Source: JALJPB01 sp034111045
Lineage (GTDB): Bacteria; Pseudomonadota; Gammaproteobacteria; Enterobacterales; Alteromonadaceae
Length of the DNA: 64,000 nucleotides
NCBI GenBank assembly: GCA_034111045.1
Contig: JAWUYA010000024.1
Location: forward strand, 1-64,000
Direction: 5' to 3'
The first letter of the stretch is position 1. The number at the start of each line of letters is the position of its first letter. A program made the position numbers and the translations under genes. A model generated the notes under the pieces. The model was given only the letters and a program-made list of their open reading frames with translations. It made no database searches and was not told the origin of the DNA. Below are positions 46,338-54,630 of the stretch, piece by piece.

Positions 46338-47522
46338 TTAGTAAAAAGCTTGAATACCTGTTTGTGCACGGCCTAAAATCAAGGCATGTACATCATGAGT
46401 CCCTTCATAAGTATTGACCGCTTCTAAATTCATCACATGACGAATGACATGAAATTCATCACTAATTCCATTACCGCCGTGCATATCACGGGCAGTACGC
46501 GCTATATCAAGGGCTTTCCCACAAGAATTACGTTTAATTAATGAAATAGCTTCAGGCGCTAACGTACCAGCGTCCATTAAACGGCCGACTTGCAAGCAAG
46601 CAAATAATCCGGTGGTAATTTCGGTTTGCATATCCGCTAATTTTTTCTGAATAAGTTGGGTAGCGGCTAGCGGTCTGCCAAATTGCTGACGATCAAGGGT
46701 GTATTGACGAGCGGCATGCCAACAAAATTCTGCCGCGCCTAACGCTCCCCAAGCAATACCGTATCGTGCCTTATTTAAACAGCCAAATGGCCCTGATAGG
46801 CCTTTAACATTTGGCAGCATGTTGTCACTGGGTACAAAAACATTATCCATAACGATTTCGCCGGTGATTGATGCACGTAATGAAAATTTACCTTCAATTT
46901 TTGGCGCACTGAGTCCTTCCATGCCTTGATCAAGAATAAAGCCGCGAATAACCCCATCAAGTTTGCCCCACACCACAAAAACATCAGCAATAGGAGAATT
47001 GGTGATCCACATTTTTGTCCCGGTTAAGCGGTAACCGCCATCCTCAGCTACAGCTTTGGTTAACATACTGGCGGGATCTGAACCTGAATTCGGCTCAGTT
47101 AAACCAAAACAACCAATATATTCACCCGTTGCTAATTTAGGTAGGTATTTCATTCGTTGTGTTTCACTGCCATAAGCGTAAATAGGGTGCATCACCAATG
47201 ATGACTGAACACTCATGGCACTTCGATAACCACTATCAACACGTTCAACTTCACGCGCAACTAAACCATAAACGACTGAGTTAACACCTGCACAGCCATA
47301 TTTTTCAGGAATGGTTGCACCTAATAGGCCTAAAGCGCCTAGCTCTTTCATTATCTCTACGTCAAATTTTTCGTGACGGTTAGCTTCCAATATACGCGGC
47401 ATTAATTTTTCTTGGCAATATTGATGGGCGCTATCGCGGATCATACGTTCTTCTTCAGTTAATAAAGCATCTAGTGATAATGGATCTTGCCAATTAAAAG
47501 TAGGACGGTTTGTGTTAGACAT
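46338..47522 (-). CDS. gcdH: Acyl-CoA dehydrogenase, glutaryl-CoA dehydrogenase type
   Basis: The start is set at 47522 (MSNTNRPTFNWQDPLSLDALL) with AAGGTG seven bases upstream, giving 394 residues; the frame extends eight codons further. Family blocks are GCFGLTEPNSGSDPASM, KMWITNSPIADVFVVW and DMHGGNGISDEFHVIRH. The catalytic glutamate sits in AVNTYEGTHDVHAL. Known relatives oxidise and decarboxylate glutaryl-CoA to crotonyl-CoA in lysine and tryptophan breakdown. A LysR gene is divergent, as commonly seen for gcdH. Confidence 0.88.
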   Translation of the reverse strand: MSNTNRPTFNWQDPLSLDALLTEEERMIRDSAHQYCQEKLMPRILEANRHEKFDVEIMKELGALGLLGATIPEKYGCAGVNSVVYGLVAREVERVDSGYRSAMSVQSSLVMHPIYAYGSETQRMKYLPKLATGEYIGCFGLTEPNSGSDPASMLTKAVAEDGGYRLTGTKMWITNSPIADVFVVWGKLDGVIRGFILDQGMEGLSAPKIEGKFSLRASITGEIVMDNVFVPSDNMLPNVKGLSGPFGCLNKARYGIAWGALGAAEFCWHAARQYTLDRQQFGRPLAATQLIQKKLADMQTEITTGLFACLQVGRLMDAGTLAPEAISLIKRNSCGKALDIARTARDMHGGNGISDEFHVIRHVMNLEAVNTYEGTHDVHALILGRAQTGIQAFY

Positions 47523-47682
47523 ATTCAGACACCTTAATTTTATCAAAGAGGTTTTTACTATGGATAATATAATATAAAAAACCTAGCCAGAGTTAAAATA
47601 TCAATTTTCTTTACTTGTTATAGCTTTTAACTATAGCTAATATTATACTGTTATTCTCATTGTACTTAAAGCATGATTAAAC

Positions 47683-48510
47683 GTGGATTTACGTAGTCTA
47701 AAATACTTTGTTGCTGTTTACGAACAACAAAGTTTCAGTAGTGCAGCAAAGCTCTGTTTTATCGCTCAACCCTCAATTTCTTCGGCAATATCTCAGCTTG
47801 AACAAAGGTTAAATACGCAACTATTTATTCGTCATGCTAAAGGTGTAAAACCGAGTAATACCGGTCAGCGTTTATATCCTTTAGCTAAAAAGTTACTGGG
47901 TCAAGCAGAAGCAATAAAAACGTTATTTACTGATAAAAGTCTTAAACAACCTTTTTATTTAGGTGTAACCAAAGGGCTAGGTGTGGAACGAATGAGTGCC
48001 TTGTTAAAAGACTTTACTGCCTCACAAGAACACATGGAACTGACATTAGTGTCACCTAATGAAACGTGTGACGCTCGAATTATTATTAAAGAAGAGCTCG
48101 ATGAAAATGAACATTTTATCTCTCTATGGCAAGAAAATTACCAACTTGCCCTGCCCTATAATCATGTGCTGTCTTTAAAAGAAAATATTACTTTGGCCGA
48201 CCTTGATGGCTTACCTTTTATTCACCGGAACCCTTGCACCGCTTGGAATAGCTTAACTGACACCTTGACCCTTGCCGGTTTCACTGTTGATATAAGAGCA
48301 AAAATACAAACCATAGATTATGCCCTTGGCCTTGTTCACGCTGGCTTAGGCTGTGCTCTTGTGCCAGCTCACCCGGAAGTGTTAAATAAATCAGAAATCG
48401 TTTTTCGTGAAATTGAAGGATTAAAATTAATACGTGAAATTGTTTTTGCTTATCAGCAATCATCTAGCGTTATTACAAAATTAAAATCTTTAGTGCTCAA
48501 TCACAGGTAA
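47683..48510 (+). CDS. LysR-family transcriptional regulator
   Basis: 275 residues from a GTG start (47683). The N-terminal HTH (DLRSLKYFVAVYEQQSFSSAAKLCFIAQPSISSAISQLEQRL) is complete and the rest is the co-inducer domain. It is divergent from the gcdH-like gene across 160 bases, which normally means it controls that gene and itself, in response to a pathway acid or CoA ester (inference). Confidence 0.9.
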   Translation: MDLRSLKYFVAVYEQQSFSSAAKLCFIAQPSISSAISQLEQRLNTQLFIRHAKGVKPSNTGQRLYPLAKKLLGQAEAIKTLFTDKSLKQPFYLGVTKGLGVERMSALLKDFTASQEHMELTLVSPNETCDARIIIKEELDENEHFISLWQENYQLALPYNHVLSLKENITLADLDGLPFIHRNPCTAWNSLTDTLTLAGFTVDIRAKIQTIDYALGLVHAGLGCALVPAHPEVLNKSEIVFREIEGLKLIREIVFAYQQSSSVITKLKSLVLNHR

Positions 48511-48659
48511 TAGCCATATATCATCAGCGCCTGCTGATCTTTGAGATGCTTATCTAAACATTAAAATAAGTGTTTGAATACTCGCCATGGTTTACCTTGA
48601 CTATTGAGAAATCTCACTTCACTATCTAAGCATAAAATAGCCTGCTATTAAGACCTACC

Positions 48660-49607
48660 ATGAATGATCTTTACCCTGAAATAACCCCCTTTAATGATTT
48701 TTTACTCAGTGTTGAACACCAACACCAGATTTACGTTGAACAATGCGGTAATCCTGACGGTCAACCGGTGTTATTTATTCATGGGGGTCCAGGCGGCGGC
48801 TGCTCTAAAAATGACCGCCGTTTTTTTGATCCCGATAAATATCATATTATTTTATTTGATCAACGAGGTTGTGGTCGCTCCTTACCACATGGCAGTTTAA
48901 CACATAATGAAACCTCCTTTTTAGTTGACGATATTGAAAAAATTCGTGAAACGCTCAACATCAAAAACTGGCATGTCTTTGGTGGTTCATGGGGGTCTAC
49001 CCTTGCATTAGTTTATGCGCAAACACATGCAACTAGAGTCAACAGCCTTGTATTACGGGGGATTTTTCTGGCACGCGATATTGATACCCATTGGACATTT
49101 TCAGGTGGAGGAGCCACTCGAATATACCCCGATTATTGGCAAGAATATTTATCAGCTCTGCCGGCTAATCAACAAGACGGTAGTGTGCAAGCCGCCTACA
49201 ATATCATGATAGGTGAAGATAAAAATCTCGCGATGAAAGTTGCCAAAGCTTGGAGTGTATGGGAAATTCGCTGCTGTACCCTGTTACCAAACCAAGCATT
49301 TGTTGATGCCGCGACCGATGATCAATCTGCATGGACACTTGCTCGCCATGAAGCCCATTATATGGTGAATAACTGCTTTTTAGCCGATAATCAAATTCTA
49401 GATAATTGTGATAAAATTCAAAATATTCCAACCACTATTGTGCATGGCCGGTATGATATTGTTTGCCCATTTGATAATGCTTGGTTATTACATCAACAAT
49501 TGCCTCAGTCGTCATTAATAGTTAGTGACGCTTCAGGGCATGCCTCACTTGAGAAGAATACTAAGCACCATTTGATAGCCGCTACTCAGAAAATGTTAAG
49601 TCTTTAA
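48660..49607 (+). CDS. pip: Proline iminopeptidase (S33 alpha/beta hydrolase)
   Basis: 315 residues. The oxyanion region HGGPGGGCSKNDRRFFDP, the nucleophile G-G-S-W-G-S, the Asp in VHGRYDIVCPFDNA and the His in DASGHASLE complete the triad. The family releases N-terminal proline from peptides in the cytoplasm. It stands 149 bases after the LysR gene and converges with the pseudouridine synthase gene 20 bases away. Confidence 0.92.
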   Translation: MNDLYPEITPFNDFLLSVEHQHQIYVEQCGNPDGQPVLFIHGGPGGGCSKNDRRFFDPDKYHIILFDQRGCGRSLPHGSLTHNETSFLVDDIEKIRETLNIKNWHVFGGSWGSTLALVYAQTHATRVNSLVLRGIFLARDIDTHWTFSGGGATRIYPDYWQEYLSALPANQQDGSVQAAYNIMIGEDKNLAMKVAKAWSVWEIRCCTLLPNQAFVDAATDDQSAWTLARHEAHYMVNNCFLADNQILDNCDKIQNIPTTIVHGRYDIVCPFDNAWLLHQQLPQSSLIVSDASGHASLEKNTKHHLIAATQKMLSL

Positions 49608-49626
49608 TGGCTAGGCTACTTAACGC

Positions 49627-51348
49627 TTAAAACGCTTCAGCGGCTGCAAACGCCATTTTTTCTTTGGTGAGAGGATGTAAAAATGCCAAATAAGCCGCAT
49701 GCAAATGCAAGCGCCTGGCTTTATTACCATATAAATCATCACCCACTATCGGCATATTCAAACCATCAACATGAGCACAGTGCATCCGCAGTTGGTGAGT
49801 TCGACCTGTTTTTGGGTATAAATGTATCCGTGTAAACTTAGCTGTTTGACCTTGGTGTTTGCTTTGAGTTCTGCCAACAACTTGCCACGATGTTTCAGCA
49901 TTTTTGCCATAGTCATAACACACAAGCTGTCGTGGTCGATCGTTTAAGTCAACCCGCAGCGGTAAATTAATGATCCCGGTGTCAGCTTTTAAATCCCCTT
50001 CGATTAAGGCAACGTAACGTTTCTCTACCTCCCTAGAAATAAATTGTTGCTGCAGATTTTTATGTGCTCTTTTAGTTAAGGCAATCACCATCAATCCCGA
50101 AGTCGACATATCTAGACGATGTACAATTAGCGGCCCAGTTGCTTGTGGGAATTGTGCCTTAATTCGAGCATAAACACTGTCTTCAATATTTTTACCCGGT
50201 ACAGATAAAAACTCACTGGGCTTATTAATAATCAACAACGCTAGGTCTTGATAGACAATCTCTAACGACTTATCTTTCGCCGGATTAATCAATAGTGGAT
50301 TTTCTTCGATGTCGAGACCAGTGAGCATATGACCTAAAATAGGCTGACATTTACCTTGGCACGAGCCATAGAAATTTTTATGTTGGCGTATTTCAGACTT
50401 AGGCGCTGCGCCCCACCAAAACTCTGCCATAGCAATAGGTGTTAAGTGATGATTAAAAGCATATTGCAGCAACTTAGGAGCGGCACAGTCGCCAGCGCCT
50501 GCCGGCGGTTTTCGTTCAGGGAGCTCATCAAAAATTGCTTTTAAGGTTTTTTCTTCACCCACTATATTTAAAAAACGATAGTGATTAAATAACTTTTTCT
50601 GCAAGGCATTAGATAACGTTTTTCGTCTTTGTTTTAGTTGGTCAATTTCATCAGTTAACGGTTTTAACTGCTGCTGAACTGCATCAACTTTTTCCTGCCA
50701 ATGCAGTTTTAAAGCGATTAGCTGATTTTTTTCTTTAATACTTTCTTTGCTGAGCAAATCGCTAAGGTGCTGTAAAGTATGTTCATTTGCCATATTATTT
50801 TGTACAGCAGTTTTTGCTCCTTCACGTTTAACTTTGCGCTGTTTTCTGCCTTCAATTATAAGATCACGATAGGCTGAGATATGCTGCTCTGTGTCATTAA
50901 CTAACGAGGTAAGTATTTGGCATAATGATGAAATTTCACTCTTGTTTTGCAACGTGTCCAAGGTGTCATTGAGTTGATTTATTTCACATTGCCCCACCAT
51001 AAAAAAACTGTCTTTAGCAAACGTATCAAATACTGGTGGCACAAAGGGGTCAATCATACTTTGATCGGCCAATTTTCCAGAAAATGCTGATAAATAACCG
51101 ATTTCACCTTCATGATTTTGCACAATCAACACACCAAACATCTTGCCACTTGCTGAAGTGTTATTAGCTGTCAAACCAAAATCATGTTGCCAAGCCGTTT
51201 GATGTTCAAGATAACTTTGCAACTCTTTAACCGCTAATAGGGATAATGGGTGAGGCTGATAATAAAAAGGAAAGGTAAACTTTAGGGGTAAGTCAAACTC
51301 TTTTATTGATGCCTCAAAGTGAGTAAAACAGTTATTAGTACTTTGCAT
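49627..51348 (-). CDS. RluA-family RNA pseudouridine synthase with long N-terminal extension
   Basis: 573 residues, about twice a normal RluA. The C-terminal 220 residues carry the catalytic motif VHRLDMSTSGLMV and the PKTGRTHQLRMHCAHVDG and GDDLYG blocks. The first 360 residues have an unassigned domain (GVLIVQNHEGEIGYLSAFSGKLAD), a coiled-coil stretch (about 205-275, rich in Lys, Gln and Leu), and a region with PPAGAGDCAAPKLLQYA and a Cys pair near WGAAPKSEIRQHKNFYGSCQGKC. Such long forms occur in marine gamma-proteobacteria; target RNA is unknown. Confidence 0.85.
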   Translation of the reverse strand: MQSTNNCFTHFEASIKEFDLPLKFTFPFYYQPHPLSLLAVKELQSYLEHQTAWQHDFGLTANNTSASGKMFGVLIVQNHEGEIGYLSAFSGKLADQSMIDPFVPPVFDTFAKDSFFMVGQCEINQLNDTLDTLQNKSEISSLCQILTSLVNDTEQHISAYRDLIIEGRKQRKVKREGAKTAVQNNMANEHTLQHLSDLLSKESIKEKNQLIALKLHWQEKVDAVQQQLKPLTDEIDQLKQRRKTLSNALQKKLFNHYRFLNIVGEEKTLKAIFDELPERKPPAGAGDCAAPKLLQYAFNHHLTPIAMAEFWWGAAPKSEIRQHKNFYGSCQGKCQPILGHMLTGLDIEENPLLINPAKDKSLEIVYQDLALLIINKPSEFLSVPGKNIEDSVYARIKAQFPQATGPLIVHRLDMSTSGLMVIALTKRAHKNLQQQFISREVEKRYVALIEGDLKADTGIINLPLRVDLNDRPRQLVCYDYGKNAETSWQVVGRTQSKHQGQTAKFTRIHLYPKTGRTHQLRMHCAHVDGLNMPIVGDDLYGNKARRLHLHAAYLAFLHPLTKEKMAFAAAEAF

Positions 51349-51437
51349 ATAAATCTTATAACTTTTTATATTGACGAGGGTAAGTCTTAATTATTAACAA
51401 ATAAAGGCTTATATTATAATGGGATACTCATTAGCGG

Positions 51438-51848
51438 TTATTCTGGGTAGGTACTAAAAGTATTGGCAACTTTACCTTCATCAAACCAACAAGGACGTTC
51501 ATCCCAAAATATATTAGCTTGTGGTGTTATTTGTGGATTACCGTCTAGGTACCCCCCAGGAACAACTAAAAAGGCACCATCACGGCTTAAATATGGCACT
51601 TGCGAGCCACATTCAGTGCAAAAACAATTACTAAAACGTTGCGCATTAGGTAAATCAAAACGCTTAGTTAATTCTTCCCCTGAATGCCACTTAATACTCT
51701 CTGGTGTCGTAAAAATTAATGACGCAAAAGCCGAACCGGTTTTCTTTTGACAGCGGTCACAATAACATTGATAAAACCGTTGAAAAGCCCCTGTTATGGT
51801 ACTGCTGACTTTACCGCATAAACAACTGCCGCTGATTTGATTGTCCAT
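51438..51848 (-). CDS. GFA-family zinc-binding protein
   Basis: 136 residues with the GFA/CENP-V fold: zinc cysteines in GSCLCGKV, FYQCYCDRCQKKTGSAFAS and FCTECGSQVPYL. The family is named after glutathione-dependent formaldehyde-activating enzyme, but most members have no proven activity. It stands about 90 bases after the RluA-type gene start, on the same strand. Confidence 0.85.
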   Translation of the reverse strand: MDNQISGSCLCGKVSSTITGAFQRFYQCYCDRCQKKTGSAFASLIFTTPESIKWHSGEELTKRFDLPNAQRFSNCFCTECGSQVPYLSRDGAFLVVPGGYLDGNPQITPQANIFWDERPCWFDEGKVANTFSTYPE

Positions 51849-51950
51849 TAATATAACTCTATTTTTTAGTTTATCGTTTAATAATCATTAAATTAATAAG
51901 AAAACAGCTGATTATTGCCTGTTTGAAACTGTGAGCTCCAGCAGTGATGA

Positions 51951-54149
51951 CTAAGCGTATTTAACCGCTATAGGAATGGTCAAAATTTTACTGCCTTGGT
52001 ATTTAAGCCAAGCATAAATCCCCCCAAAAGTAACAAATACACCAATAATGCAGACACTGGCATATAGCGGATTATTAAAGAAATCACCTATTTGGTAGCA
52101 CAGTGTGGCAGCAAGATAGGCTAAAGTAAAACTCCAAACAGCGGCAAAACCCGCCCATTTTGAACCTACTTCATTTTTAATTGCGCCCATTGCGGCGATG
52201 CAAGGTGTATATAGCAAAATAAAGAGTAAATAACTAAAAGCCCCCAGTTGCCCAGCAAAGGCTGCTTGCATAACTTGGTAGGTGGTTAGTTCAACGTCTT
52301 GTTCTTGAGCAACAACAACTAAGTCAGTTAAGTCGCCAACGCTCATCCCTAAAGGGTCATCGGCTTTAATGCCCAGTAAATTTTCCTTGATACTCCCTAC
52401 AGCCTCATGCCAACTATTAATTAAGGATGGCGCAGTGTCTTGTTCATTATCATGAGGAGAATACAGACTATTAAAGGTAGCCACCAAGACTTCTTTAGCA
52501 AAAATACCGGTAATAATACCAACACCTGCCGGCCAATTTTCTTCTTTTACTCCCATGGGAGCCAATAATGGCATGACGACTTTGGCACTTTGGCTTAAGA
52601 CTGAATTTTCACTGTCTTTGTTACCAAAATTGCCATCTAAATCAATAGAATTAAAGAAATTAAGTAGACAAACAACGATAACAATAGTTTTCCCAGCTCC
52701 TGTCACAAAGCCCTTAGTCCGTTGCCAAACACGCGCACTGATATAAGAAATCTTAGGTAATTCGTATAAAGGTAACTCCATAATATTAAGTGAACTACTG
52801 CCTGGAAGTATTGTTTTCTTTAATAAAAACCCGGTAAATATGGCAGCTGCAATGCCAATAAGGTATAACAAGAACACCAAATTTTGGCCATTTTCAGGAA
52901 AGAAGGCTGCGGCAAATAAAGCATAAACAGGCAACCGTGCGCCACACGACATAAAAGGTGCCATCATCACGGTAGTGATGCGTTCTCGTTCACTGTCTAA
53001 CACACGAGCCGACATTACCGCAGGCACAGTACAGCCAAAACCAACGATAAGCGGTACAAAGGCTTTGCCTGGCAAACCTATTCTTTGCATCACAGCATCA
53101 ACGACAAAAGCGGCTCTTGCTAAATAACCACTATTTTCTAAAACCGACAGACCGATAAATAAACAGGCAATAATAGGGATAAATGTGGCCACAGTTTGCA
53201 TACCATTACCAGCACCTTCAATAATAGTCAGCAGCCATTGTGGTAAACCTAGTGGCGCAAGAAAGTGCAAGGGGTAGGAGACAAATAGGCTGCCGGATAA
53301 TATATCAAAAAAGTCGATAAACGCACTGCCGACATTAATAGCAAACATGAATAATAAATACATCATGGCAAAAAATATCGGAATACCAATCACTGGATGC
53401 AAAACCAATTCATCAATTTTATCGGTAAAACCTATACTGCCTTTTTTTGCTTGGCTAACGTTGGCGATAACGTCATGAACAAATTGATGTCGGTCTAAGA
53501 CTTGTGTTTTATTATTTGATGTTTTTTTACACTCTTTTTGAGATGAAACTTTATTTTTTTGCGGTAAACATAGACAGCTTTGCTGAGCACAATCACCATT
53601 TGGCGGTAGCCTTGTCGCTAACATTGGATAAATTTTATCGAGTGACTTTTGATTTTGTGCACTGATTTCAATGACAGGACAGCCTAATTCAATGGATAAT
53701 TGTTGAACATTTATCTCTAACGCTTCTTTTCGATCAACTTTATTAATAACCACTATCATAGGGATACCCAATTCAAGCAACTGGGTAGTCAGGTAGAGCT
53801 GCCTCGATAATTGTGTGGCATCAACGAGGTTAATAAGTAAGTCAAATGACCCTTGCTGAAGAAATTTTTGGCTAATGGTTAAGTCTTGGCCTTGGTTTTC
53901 GTGGGCAGTTAATGAACTTAGTCCCGGTAAATCAGTTAATATTGCCGAGCCTTCAGGGAGAGTAATTGACTTTTGTTTAGCACTAACAGTGACCCCAGAC
54001 CAATTGCCAACAGTTTGTTTATCACCAGGGAATAAATTGAATAACGTACTTTTTCCTGAATTGGCAAAACCAACTAGGGCATAATGCGGATTTTCTCTGC
54101 TGGTATTGTTGCTTGTATCTTGAGCATTTGCATCATGACAACTTCCCAT
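51951..54149 (-). CDS. feoB: Ferrous iron transport protein B
   Basis: 732 residues. The N-terminal G-protein domain shows G1 (GFANSGKSTLFNLF), the G2 region (VGNWSGVTV), G3 (DLPG) and G4 (NKVD). It is followed by a cysteine-containing linker (DCAQQSCLCLPQ, about 200) and the membrane part with Gate motifs (FGCTVPAVMSARVLDSERER and MAPFMSCGARLPVYALFAAAFF). FeoB imports Fe(II) across the inner membrane. Its ATG overlaps the feoA stop by one base. Confidence 0.96.
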   Translation of the reverse strand: MGSCHDANAQDTSNNTSRENPHYALVGFANSGKSTLFNLFPGDKQTVGNWSGVTVSAKQKSITLPEGSAILTDLPGLSSLTAHENQGQDLTISQKFLQQGSFDLLINLVDATQLSRQLYLTTQLLELGIPMIVVINKVDRKEALEINVQQLSIELGCPVIEISAQNQKSLDKIYPMLATRLPPNGDCAQQSCLCLPQKNKVSSQKECKKTSNNKTQVLDRHQFVHDVIANVSQAKKGSIGFTDKIDELVLHPVIGIPIFFAMMYLLFMFAINVGSAFIDFFDILSGSLFVSYPLHFLAPLGLPQWLLTIIEGAGNGMQTVATFIPIIACLFIGLSVLENSGYLARAAFVVDAVMQRIGLPGKAFVPLIVGFGCTVPAVMSARVLDSERERITTVMMAPFMSCGARLPVYALFAAAFFPENGQNLVFLLYLIGIAAAIFTGFLLKKTILPGSSSLNIMELPLYELPKISYISARVWQRTKGFVTGAGKTIVIVVCLLNFFNSIDLDGNFGNKDSENSVLSQSAKVVMPLLAPMGVKEENWPAGVGIITGIFAKEVLVATFNSLYSPHDNEQDTAPSLINSWHEAVGSIKENLLGIKADDPLGMSVGDLTDLVVVAQEQDVELTTYQVMQAAFAGQLGAFSYLLFILLYTPCIAAMGAIKNEVGSKWAGFAAVWSFTLAYLAATLCYQIGDFFNNPLYASVCIIGVFVTFGGIYAWLKYQGSKILTIPIAVKYA

Positions 54150-54373
54150 TAAGCAAGTATCACTGTAATTTGTTCAGCCACTTTAGGTTGAATAGTCACT
54201 TTAGTATTGTGCAGGCGAAAAGCAAGAGGCCCATTCCAAGGTGCCTTATGCGCCAGTGATATTTCAGTACGAAGGGAAAAACCTTGTTCTAAAAGGCGTG
54301 CAGCTAATTCCACATCATTAGGTAGTACACTAATGTGGGCTTTTTGGTGTCGAGTTAAGTCGGCTAAGGTCAT
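54149..54373 (-). CDS. feoA: Ferrous iron transport protein A
   Basis: 74 residues forming an SH3-like domain (MTLADLTRHQKAHISVLPND, LLEQGFSLRTEISLAHKAPWNGPLAFRLHNTKVTI). FeoA supports FeoB. There is no feoC after feoB. A Fur-box-like site lies 18 bases upstream of the start. Confidence 0.92.
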   Translation of the reverse strand: MTLADLTRHQKAHISVLPNDVELAARLLEQGFSLRTEISLAHKAPWNGPLAFRLHNTKVTIQPKVAEQITVILA

Positions 54374-54390
54374 AAACTATATCTTACAAT

Positions 54391-54409
54391 GTTAATGAGA
54401 ATCACTATT
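54391..54409 (-). promoter_or_regulatory. Fur-box-like operator upstream of feoAB
   Basis: GTTAATGAGAATCACTATT matches the 19-base consensus GATAATGATAATCATTATC at 15 positions, by direct comparison. It is placed in the feoA upstream region where iron-bound Fur would repress transcription. Confidence 0.8.
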
Positions 54410-54630
54410 ATTTGCATTCTACACTTTAACGACACAAAGTACAGTAAAAAATAGGGACAAGTACCCTCCTTTTTACCTTAATCAGAGGCTTAGAAACTCA
54501 CTCAAAAAACCTATTTTTAGCGGTTACTTTTGATCTCTCTTAATTTAGCCTAAAATAGCTCAGGTTATCAAAGGTCCGATAGACTTATTCGTCGAGCTTG
54601 ATTTTTATTTATCCCAACTAGGAGTACTCA

